Source: Amoebophrya sp. A120 (taxonomy: Eukaryota > Sar > Dinophyceae > Syndiniales > Amoebophryaceae). From it: a DNA stretch of 64,000 bases. A program made the translations under genes and the position numbers. This document shows, one piece after another, positions 13,201 to 25,200 of this stretch. Position 1 is the first letter of the stretch; each line of letters opens with the position of its first letter. A model generated the notes under the pieces. That model saw only the letters and a list, made by a program, of their open reading frames with translations. It was not told the origin of the DNA and made no database searches. The DNA lies in the NCBI GenBank assembly GCA_905178155.1, contig CAJINV010000012.1:2935412-2999411 (forward strand), read 5' to 3'.

Positions 13201-16200
13201 CAAGTGCGCCAGCCACTTCGCGTAGGGGGAATTTTGCAGAAACTTCCGGCCATTCACCGCCAGCTGGATCAGCTCCCTTTCGGCTTTCAATTTCTCCTGC
13301 TTCTGCTTCTCCGCTTCGTCTTCTTCCGGGTTCAATGCCCCAGCGGCACTCGACGCCTTCTCTGCTGCATCCTCTTCCTCGAATTTCAGTGCGTGGTGGG
13401 GGAGGGAGCGCAGCATGAAACCAAAATTCGCCAGCTCCTTCGCCTGCTCGAAGAGCGCCTGTCGGATCTGCCTGATCTCTGGAATTGCGTCCAGTTTCTG
13501 CTGAATCGTTTCTAAGAACAATTTCTCTTCCGGTGAGAGTTGCTTCACGATTTGCTCGACATTCTCAACATTACCCCCATCCACGCTCGCGTTCAAATTC
13601 GGGAGTTTGCACCTGGACAAGCACATCACGTATAAGGGTAAACCCAGCGCGTGGTTACTCGTCCCGTGTAGATGCTCGCAGGAAGATTTCGCCAACTCCA
13701 AATACTCCGGGATAAATGTCGGAGCTGCCGTGTCAAACGTTTCCGCGGGATTGATCGCGAGTTTGTTGAATAATTCGATTAATTTCTCATCTATCCCCGG
13801 TAACGCGGACTCCTCCAATATCGGGAGCTTTGACAGCAGTATCGCAAGAAAAAACGGTTTCACTGTGAACTTGTGATGCAGAAAATGGAACACAACACTC
13901 TTTGTCTTGTTACATCTGCATAGAGCATTGGAGTTTCAACCGTGTTTTTCCCTATGGGAAATGCGCGCATGACAAATTTTCAGTGTCATGTGTAGCAAAC
14001 TTGTGATGCATGACACTGCAAAGTCATCACAGTGAAACAGTTTTTTCTTACGATAAGCAGGCTAGAGGAATTATTGGTCGGGGAGCCAACGGAAGTAGAG
14101 GACAAAAAACTCGCCTGACACAACAACGATTCGCCGCCGATGGTTTTCTGGATTTTATCGACAGTAAATTTCCTGTACATGTACAAATGCGGTTTCTGCA
14201 TGACAAAACTTTCCTTCAATTCTATTCAGCATGACAAGTGGCATGCTCCAAGTTGCTGACATTTGTGATGCATTTTGTACATGTACAGGAAATTTGTATT
14301 GCATAGATTTTCTCGCTGGACAACGAGAAATTCAAAAAGGACAACTCCGCGGTCAACAAGGCTAACCCCTGGCTGTAGTTCAAGTAGTGGGATAATTCGT
14401 ATGGATTGCAAATCTGTCTGGGTCTAGAAAATAATTGCGAGAATTTGTCATGCTCGTCTGGCATGACTCTGGGATCTGTACTACTGCGTGGCAACCAAGA
14501 GCTCCCCTGGCCTGTCGTGCAAGCACGCAGTTTCTCATGCGGAATACGCAACACAGAACCATGAAAAAACTTGTCATGCCTGGCGGCGCGTTACAGGAGT
14601 GTGGTCATTATTCAGTGGCCTGCATCACAACTTTCCAGACCCAGACATATTTGCAGTTGATAATTCATCGGACCCGACAATTGTCTTGATCGTCACCTCT
14701 GCCGCTTCCTTCTCGTAATAGGGTGCGGTTTCGAAAGATTCTAATCTTTTCACCGTGCAGAGCTGCAGGTACCGTTGAATACTATCGCCAGAAGATGTTG
14801 ACCCGCTCCCGTCCCCGTTCACCAGCCACTTCACGACGTTCCGACTAATCCGGCTTTGGCTCGCGACCGTGAGCAGTTGGTGAAACAAAAACACGGTTAA
14901 CTTCCGCGCGTGCGGGTCCCACTGGTTTAATTCGCAGGACTGCAAAGCGAGAACGCAGTTCATCAGCGTTTGAAACAAACAAGCCGGCTTGGTGCGAAAC
15001 TTCATCAGCTTCTTGATCTTGATATCACGTAGAAAAAAGCTGGCAGGGCATATTTGTAATGCAAAAATGAATACACAAAAAAACTGCATTGCATATCCGA
15101 AACAGCATGCTATGCGGCCACCCATGACAAGTCTCTCTGTCAATTACAATTTATTTTTGCACTACAAACATGCCCTCCCAGCTTATTTTTTCTCTGGGAT
15201 ACTTGATCAGGAGTAGGGATATCGCCTGGAAAATGATTTCGTTGGGCTCCACCGTGTCGTATCAAGTGCACATATGTCTGCGTCTGGGAGGATACGAAGT
15301 TGTGATGCGCATTTCACAACACTCACAAATTTCTCATGCATAGGAAGCAAAAGATCCCCTTTTTCTTCGTGACGCCAAAATGTGGGATTTGTCATGCAGA
15401 TTAGGCATCGTGAAACCTTCTCGAAAACCTGTGTTGGTAGGGCTGCCATGCCAGATCTTCTGCGTCATGCAAAAACAGCATGGCAAACATCTGCACTCAC
15501 CCAGACCCAGACATATTTGCACTTCATATGTCGTTCACCGAGCCAATGTGCTTCGCCTGCTCCTTATCCAGGAAAAAAAGTGTGTAAGTGTAACTTTCTT
15601 TGAGGAACAGCATCACAAACTTGCTCTACATGACAGAGAAAACCTGTCATGCGTGGCCTGTAAGGGAAAACGCACATGAAAAGAGGACTTCATGGCTGTC
15701 TGGCATGACAGGCGTAACTCTGTCGCATGTTCTGCAACACAAATTTACACTTACACAGTTTTTTTCTTGCATACTCCTTCGTCTTGCCGTTCAAATTGAC
15801 GGACGCTCGCTGTGTATCATTTGTAAATCGTTCCCACCCCAAAGCTGTAATGCAAATCTGCATGCTGAAAATGTTTCTCATGCGGAGACCTATGAGAAGC
15901 AGTGTCTATTGGTGTTTTGAGATTTGTGATGCTTGAAGCCACATAGTATGCTACATCTTTGATGCTGCTGCACTACCGCAAAACGACTACATTGCGAGCC
16001 CAAATTTGTCATGCGGAACAGCCAAAGCCTGGCGATTTGTCTAGCAGATTTCCCATCTTGACTCTGGGGTGGGGACGTTTTTGCTCACCATACTGTGCGC
16101 AGTCCAACGCAAGCAAAACCTCGTTGATGTCCTGCAAGAGCCCCAGTTGCCCGGAGAGAATCTTGCAGTCGTAATTCTGCCTCGTTTTCGTCGTGAAAAT

Positions 16201-19200
16201 CGAAACAGTAGAGTTCTCGATGTTCTGAATCCCCTCCCGCGTCCTCTGCCGTAGAACCAAAACCTTCGCGAACTGCAGTAGCACGAAGGGCGGGTTTCGG
16301 GCGACCACGTCGAACCGGAGTTTCCGGACCCGCACTTCGTTACTTTGGTTCGCTTTTGTTGCTTCCGTGAAATACATAAGGATTCTCCGCAGCGCCTGCT
16401 TCTGCAACTGGTTGTTGATTTTCAGGAATTCCTCGGACGTGGGGTTCTTCGTTGGATCGGTTGTTAGGAGATGTTTTTCCTCGATCAAAATCAATTCCTG
16501 CAAGATTTTGCACCAAATCACGCTGATCGGTATCAAATGCAAATACGTCCGGGTCTGGAAGAATGCAAGGTTTGTCATGCACGGCTAGCATGGCTCTTCA
16601 AGTCTGTCATGCCCGCCAACCAAAAGCCACATTTCTCTGCCATGCAAACACGCAGTTTGTCATGCAGATAGGCAACACTATAGCAACTCCAAAACTTGTC
16701 ATGCTTGGCTGTCAATGAAGGCATCGTCCACATGATTCGCCAAACAGCATCACAAGTTTCCAGACCCAGACTACATATTTGCATTTGATAGTCGGCATCG
16801 GGTAGCAGGCGGTCAACGGTGGCGTTGCGCTGCAGATCTGCCTATCAACTGCAAAAATGTCTGGGTCTGGCAGGTTGCCAGGCTTGTCATGCATATTTTG
16901 CATGACCCATGATGCCGGTAGTGCATGGCTTAGCATCACAGATTTTTGGAAGTAGGCTTCCTGATGCCTATTCCACATGACAAATGCCCTCTCCGCGTAG
17001 CACAATCTGGCTCTGGGCTCCTCTTGCTGGTCATGCAATACAGATTTTTTTAGAATCCAAAGACAGCATGACAAGCTTGGATCCTTCAAGACCCAGACAT
17101 ATTTGCACTTGATACTGCCCGACCGCGTTGATCGGCGGGCCGCCGATCCTTTCCAAGTCTGGCTCTAGTCCCTTTTTGAAATCGTACCCCCGCGTCTCCT
17201 TGACCGCGAAAGAGTAGTTGCTGTTTGGCGTCAGGCCCGTGATCTGCACCAAATCGTACCCCGGGTACCTCGCGCCGCACCCCTCCACCGCGGTGTGTAA
17301 CTCGGAAACTTCCACCACAATTATGCTGAGTAAAAACGTTCCCACCCCAGGGTTGTCATGCAAATCTGCATGCCAAGAAATTTTCTCATGCGGAGCCCCA
17401 TGAGAAGCATGCTCTAGTCGCGTTTTGGAGTTTGTGATGCTAGAATCAGCATGATGCGCTAGATCTGTGATGCTGCTGAACTTGCGAAGCAGGATCACAC
17501 TATGAGGGCAAACTTGTCATGCGCAACAGCGAAAGCTGGTTGAAGATTTGTCTAGCAGATTTCCCATCTTGACTCTCGTGTGGGGACGTTTTTACTCAGG
17601 ATAACAATCCCCGCTTCCTTCCCGTACAGCATGTACGTATCGGTTCTCCTGTTTGACTGGTTGTGCGCCCCGGGAAGCTTGTTCTGTAAATCCAAGCACT
17701 GCATGGGGTTCACGTTCTTCAACTCCCGGATGTCGATCCTACTGGCCTCTGTCCGCAGACTCGGCTTCACTTGCGGCCGCAGCTGATCCGGCCCTTTCCC
17801 GCCCGGTTGCCCGGACGGGAGCCGCAAGTAGATCGCCTTCGAGGTTTTGGAGATAAACAAAGGGTTCCTGGGTTTCGGCAGTTCACCTTTCTTTTTCTTC
17901 TTCTTCAACACCCCATGCTGTTTCAGCACGGAATCCACGAGGCGTAACCCCTTCTGCACCTCGGAATTGATTCCCGGAATGTAGTGGTTTTCTACTTCTT
18001 TCAAATTGTGCATCGCTTTTTCGTCCAGCATTTGCTTTTGATCCTCCGATAACCCCTTTTCAAAGTACTCCCACGCGTTTAGCTCCATCTGCTCGCACTT
18101 CTTCGCCTCTTCGCTCGCCTTCTTCAGTGCCAAGTTGCTGCTGTTCTCGTGCAACCGCGCGATGTGGATAAAATACAAGGCGCGCAATACCAAAAGGAAA
18201 AATCCCCCCGCCCCATATCGAAGAGACATGTTTCCGAGAATTTGCGTCGCTGATTTTAGACCACAGATCACGTCTGTCCTGCAAGAAAACAAGTCCAGAG
18301 GCCTCCGCGCCATTATGGAAGCGATTTGGCATGCTGTTGGGCCTAGGGGGCACCCGTTTGTGATGCTAAACAACTAGACCCACACTCCCCTACCTACGCT
18401 CAGGATCTGGCTGCTATGCCGTATTGCACGACAGCGCGCATTTGTGTACGGACATCCAGCATCAGAAACTTCGTCTCGATATGGGGAGGGGGGATTTTTC
18501 CTCACAATACGCAAATAAGCGTTCTGTCCCAGCGGCTGCGCGACGTCGGCCTCCTGGTCGGATAACGTCAACTTCTCCGGCGTGAAGTCCGTTGGTTCGA
18601 TGATTCTACGCCTTTCCGCGGCGGAGGTCTTCTCGGGAACGAGGACGTTCCCGGACTCTTTCACCGGGTTTTCCAGCTCCTTCATTTTGCCATACGTCGT
18701 GTCCGGGACGTCCTCGTACAGATCTTCGTTAAACTTTTTGTTCGGCCCAAGTTTCGACAACTTGTACATGATCGGCACCCCGAGCAGGGCGTTCTTGTTC
18801 TTTTTCGCCTGCTTCAGTTGCACATGCATCAAGAAGTCGTACATGTGGAACAGTAATACCGTTTTCTCCTGAAACGCCCGCTCCTGCACGGGTAAAATTA
18901 ACGTGTCCTCCCTGAGTAAAGACAAGGATGTATCCTGGAAAATTTTGTGCGCGAAAAGCGACTTCTTCGTGGGCAGTTGGTAGCCCCGCTTCTTCACTTT
19001 CGGGAGCAACGAAGTTAGGTCCGAAAAGTCCTCGTCGAATGGACGGTCCGTGTATGCATTGCAAATATGTCTGGGTCTCCTGGAATAAACTACTTGTGAT
19101 GCCAGTTCCTGAATGGCAGACGCGCTGACACATGCAGCCACACATGACAAGTTTTTGAGCTCCTACGTGTTTCGCTTTCCGCATGGCAAAGTGCATTTTT

Positions 19201-22200
19201 GCATGACAGACAACAGGCAAGGCAGTAGTGCTGTCCCTGCTCATGCATTACAGATTTAAAAGTCATGTGGGACAAGCATGACAAAGTTGCATTCTTCCAG
19301 ACCCGGACATATTTGCACTTGATACCGTGACCTCTTCGTCGATTCCCAATTCTGCGTGAATTTTCTCGCGAAACTCCTGGTCCAGGTCGCTGTAGTTGTT
19401 GGATAAGTGGGAGTAATACGCGAAAGACAGCGGCCTCAAACTCGGTGGGTCAAAACTGATGTTCAGCGCCGGGTGGTCGTCGAAAAAGGTCCTGGTCGTG
19501 TTGCCCTGCTTGTTGCTGTCCAAATCTTCTTCGAGTCTAGCAATCCCATTTTTCAGCGCCTGCGCCGCGAGGCGGTAGTCGGAATCCTCGGCGTTCAGCT
19601 GCGCGAGCGACCAGGAGAGGTTGGTCAACAGCAAGGCGTCGAACTTCCCAATACTGTGCATGGTTTTTAACAAAACCGGCAACACTTTTTTCAAAATACT
19701 GCTCCAGGAAGAGATCTGCCCGAGTTCCAAGTCGGACAGAATCCACTCCTTCGTCGTGTTTCGAAACTTTCTCGCCTCAATCGTTTTCAGCAGCGGCTGG
19801 AGGCAGTTTTTGTTCAATTTGAGCAGCATGTCCTCGAGCAGATCCGCGTTCTCCGCGAGAAAGACCTGGCCGGAAAGCCCGGACTATTGCAGTGAAAAGT
19901 GCCCCCCACCCCTCAAATTGCAAAAATTTGTGATGCGAAGTTTCCAAATGAAAACTTTTTGCCATGCATGAAAGGAGTATGAATCTTTCTGATGCAGAGC
20001 CTGCGCGTGTATCGCATCGCTTGCATGACAAGCGCCGCTCTTGCTGGGGTCTTTTGCAATACAGATTTTCGCTATTCACGATTGGAAACCTGTGATGCTG
20101 ACAGGTGCAAGAGGGCGAATGTTTCATTTGGAAAGGTTTGCAATACAAATGCTTTCAAGTTCGGGGGTGGGGGCATTTTTCATTTTGATACGGACAGGGC
20201 AAGCTTCAAGGTTTCGATGAACTCAGACAATTTCTCTATCAGATGAAAATATGTCTGGGTCTGGAAGAATGCAAGTTTGTAATGCTCGTCTGGCATGGGT
20301 CTTAAATCTGTGACGCATAAGCAGGAAAACGGCCTCTTGCATGTCATGCAAAAACGCAGTTTGTCATGCGAAAAACGAAACACACAGCAGCGCAAAAACT
20401 TGTCATGCTGGGCTGCATATTGTAGTGCGCCCACACTTCGTAGGTTTGCATCACAAGTTTCCAGACCCAGACATATTTGCAATTGATATTCTCCGTATTC
20501 ACACAATTCGCGTCGAACTGGCTGTTCTCGTTCGCGATCCGGGGGATCCAGGGGGAAGATCGGACTGCTATGCATTGCAAATATGTCTGGTCTGGAAGGT
20601 TGGAAGCTGAAATGCTAACTTTCCAGCATACGTAGGAAATCTGTATTGCCTAGCCAACAAAAATCGCGGCCTCTTTTGTACATGCAAAAACGCAGCTTCT
20701 CATGCGGATTGAGTAGGAGAAGGCGCCCTGGAAAGTTGTCATGCTGGGTTGCAATCGGAACTGTTTCTATCATCCACATCTTAGCATCACAAGTTCCCAG
20801 ACCGCCCAGACACTTTTGCACTTGATAACTGACGCCGGGGACTTATCTTCTTCGCCGGGCGGCGGGGCGGTGTACGGAAGAAGGACCTGGGGTGCAATTT
20901 AGTTTTAAGTATGCACCGCAGTGGTGTTACATATGCATATGCATGGGCATTCACGAGTACGTTATTAAAAACTGCCGCATGTTCTGGACAAAGAGAATTT
21001 ATCTTCGGACGAGTCAAGCACGACTAAGCCAAGCCTGATCCGCCGTTCCAAGAAGAGAAATAAGCTCTAGTAAGTAAACATCAAGTACCTCCGACATCAG
21101 GCGCATCAGCCTCATCATTCTGGTCACCCCCAACACCGCCGGCTGCTCGGTTTTTGCTTTCAGAAACAAGTAGTTCTGAAACGGTTTGCCCAGCAGCTCC
21201 TCTGGCGTTTGTCGCAAATCCGCTTTCACAATGGATGTAGACCCGTCCGTGCCGGTGATGTTCCCCTCCTCGTCGGTGGAAACCTTTATTTTGCGTTGGA
21301 GAATTTCAATTTGTCATGCATAAACATGCATTTACGCAATAAACCTCCTGTCATGCGGAACTACAATTACATCAATCGCCGAAAAAAAATTATCCACAAA
21401 TAGTACCGCTAAGCAGCTCAACTGCGGACTCTGCAGCACTCCCAGGTCGATAATTGGGGTCAATGCGAGTTCGAAATCGTCCAGCATCATGGTCCAGTTC
21501 TGAAATTTCAGATTTTTCACCAACTTGTCAGCGTCTATTGGCAAAATCGACTCGTCCGGTAGCTCTGGAACATTGGGGTTCACCTTCACCGTCTGCAGCA
21601 CCGTGGCATTATTCGCTTCTTTCATAGCGGCCAGCTTCGCCTTCGCGGTGGGCGACCCCCGCAAAGACTGCTCCAATTCTTCCTGCTTCGCTTTGTCGGC
21701 GTAATTCGGCACTGTTGCGTCGTACTTCCCGCTGTTTACGTCGTTTCCCACCTCCGCGTACGGCCCGCTGAGATACGTTTATGCATTGCAAATATGTCTG
21801 GGTCTGAAAGATTGGTAGGTTTGTCATGCAGGTTTTCCATGACCCACGCGGTCTGCCATGCACGGCCTAGCATGACAGGGTGTGTGAAATCTCTATCATG
21901 CCGGTCCTGCGTGAGAAACTGCCTCTAAACTTGTTCAAAAGTGGACCTCTTTTGGTAATCATGCAACACAAATTGTTCCACGATCCAGATGTAGCATGAC
22001 AAGTTACACTCTTCCAGACCCGAATAACATATTTGCATTTGATAACGTTTGCGCCCGGACGAAGGGGTCTACATCATAAACCGCTTTCTCGCTGTACACG
22101 GAAAAGGTCATATCCTGTGTAAAAACGTCCCCACCCCAGACTTCTTGTCATGCAGATTTGCAATGACAGGAACATTTGTGATGCGCATCCCCAGGACAGG

Positions 22201-25200
22201 CATTTTCAATCATGTTTGGGAAGAACTTGTAAAAATGCTCTAAACAGGATAAGCAGATGGATTTGTAATGCGGCTGTCCTTGCTAACTTGCACTACCTTA
22301 CGGACTGCAACGTGTCATGCGTGATTCCCAAAACTCCTAGATTTGTGTTGCAAAATCCCCATCTTGACTCTGGGGTGGGGACGGTTTTACGAAGGATAGG
22401 TCAAGAACGGGATTTTGTCACTCCCAATGTCGAACGCCGTCGCCGGGTGCGCTTCGATCGGGATCGGCAAGCACCGGTGCGAGATGCTGTTGTTCGCTCC
22501 TTCCTCCAAAAAGTGTTTCCGCGCCTCCTCCGCTTCGGTATGAAGATTGTCCACGACGGAGTCCCCCGACACGGAGGAATAGTAGTCCTGCTTCAACCAC
22601 GCGGGCGTCGCAGACGTCTCCGATCCGTCGATCTTCTTCTTCTTGCCGAGCGTGGGATCCTGATACAGATCCACGTCGTCGAAGTTATCTCCGTGAAAAT
22701 CTAGCAAAGAAGACCCGATTACAGCGAAGCGTTTGTGGGAATTCGCATCCACGATCCCCGCCTCCAACGGCTCGCGCTTGTTATTCACGATCGGCGGCCG
22801 CACGGCGAACTCGATGTGCACATTGCAAATCCGTTCCAAAATTCCCGGCTCGTCGATCGTTTCCGGGCCGGATTGGGGGAGATAGGCGGCAAAATTCGTC
22901 TTGTTGCTCATGTGCGCCTCCAGTTTCACTTTTGGGACGCCCTGGGTTTTTTCTGGTTTTTGGTCGTGCATAGTGAAAGTGAAGAACAAGATGAAACTTG
23001 GTCGTGTACTCGTCAAACTAACTTCCTCATGATCATTCCGCATCCTCATCAAAAATCTTCAAATCTTCTTGAACACAAATAGATCCACCCTAAGGATACC
23101 GGCCAGCTGGTGAGCGGATCGAAACGTTTCCCGATCAGAAACACGTGCCGTCCCTTCTCCCGCACGCGCAGCGCCATCAGCCTTTCCACTTTCTTCTTCG
23201 GATTGTCGTCGGCGTCGTCTGCCTGTGCCGCCAAGGCCGCATCCTGTTCCGCGACACGCTTGTTTTTCGACGATAGGTAGTTCAAATCGTTCGTGAGTGC
23301 AATGTAGCCGCCCGGGATGTCTGGATTCGGCGTTTCGCAGACCAGAATGTCAATCGCCACCAGGGGCGGGTTATCCATTGCAAATATGTCTGCCTGGTCT
23401 GGGAGGATGCAACTTGTGATACTTCGAACTTTGGAATCCTACATGATAAAACCTGTATTGCATGAACAGCAAAAGCGGTGCTGTTTTTCTTTGCCACATG
23501 AACAAGAGGAAACTTCTCATGCGGTATGAGCATCAGAAAGCTCTCGCAGAATCTGTGGTGCTAGGGCATGCATCACAGGCATCATGGGTCATAGAAAATA
23601 TGCATGACAAACTTGGCACTGTTCCAGACCCAGGCGTATTTGCAATGCATACGGGTCGAAGAAGTGCTTGTACTTTATCCTCAATACCATCGCGTCCATC
23701 AATTCGTGGAATAATCCGTTGTTGCTCGTATGCAATACAAATTTACCAAAACTTCTACTACACGTGCAAGAACATGCATTAGACAAATTCCACTCCTCCT
23801 GAACGAACACACGAAATGAGGCGTGTCATGCAAAAAGTGCCCAATACGTTAGGAAGATCCTTTGTGTACTAGAAGTAGATGCGGTAATTTTACTGCGCCG
23901 GATACTCCGCCGAACTGTTAAAGAACATGTCCAGCAACACCATTTTCTCCAGTAGAATCCTATGCGCCTGGATCGGGAACTCGGTGAGGAGCTTCTGAAA
24001 AATCGCCTGGTCAAAGAGTGTCGTGTAAAACTCGTCCGTTTTATGCAATACAAATTTCCCGTACATGTACAAGATGCATCACAAATGTCGCCACTTTGGA
24101 GTGTAACATCAATTGTCATGCTAAACTAGGATCGGAGCCAAGTTTTGTCCTGCAGAGACCGCATTTGTACGTCGTGTACGGGAATAAATTTACTGTGGAT
24201 ACGTTTCCTCTTCGTTCACCTCTGGCGGCGGGTCTGGGGGTTCGTACAGCCCGGAGGCTTTTAGCAGCTCAATCCGCTCCTTCTCCTTCCGGTTACACGT
24301 GTATTTTTCGAGTAAAATCACCAAATTCCGGATCTGCTCCAGGATATGGATTGCAAATATCCCTGGAGGTCTGCAAGAGTGGAACTTGTAATGCTGTCTG
24401 CGGATTCTAAAAATGTCTGCGTTGCATGAGCAGCAAGAGGAGTCAGCTCTTGGCACGCAGACAGGGCATTTCTAATGCGTAATTAGCTGCATCGAGAAGC
24501 TCTCAAAATAAAATCTGTGATGCTAGCACCAGCATCACAGACCTCACGGGTCATGCAAAATGTGCATGACAAGCCCCGACTCTTCCAGACCCAGACACTT
24601 TTGCAGTTGACACAGGAAGGGCTTCACCAATTCCAGTGCTTCCTGCAGCAAATTCTTCTGCGCTTGTATCGCGACGAAAAATCCCCCCTCCCCATACCGA
24701 AAAGGAACAACTCTGAAAATTTGTGATGCTGATTTGTGGCCACAAATCGTCTCTGTATTGCACCAAGGCCAATCCAGAGACTCCGCCACATTATGCAGGC
24801 AGTTTGTGATGCTATGGGCCCTACAGCGTACATATTTGCATGCTACGCGCCTTTGTCAGAACCCTTCTACTGACGCTTGGTATGGGCCTGCCGTCCTCCA
24901 CTGCAAGACAGATTTGTGTACGCAAATCCAGCATCAGAAACTCCTTTTTGATATGGGGAGGAGGGATTTTTCCTTTTGATAGCTTGCAGCTGGTTCGCGG
25001 AAGAGATCGCATCTAACGGGATAAAATCTTTCTGCAAATCGGAGAGGTAAGAACCGAAACACCGGGGCGGAAGCGGTGACCTGGGAAGAAGACCGACGAG
25101 TTTTGATGGGTACTTGATTGTGATTTTTATTTTTTACCGCACGCAATAAAATTCCATGCAATACAACTGAGACCCATAGAGCGAGGAAGAGGAACGAAAA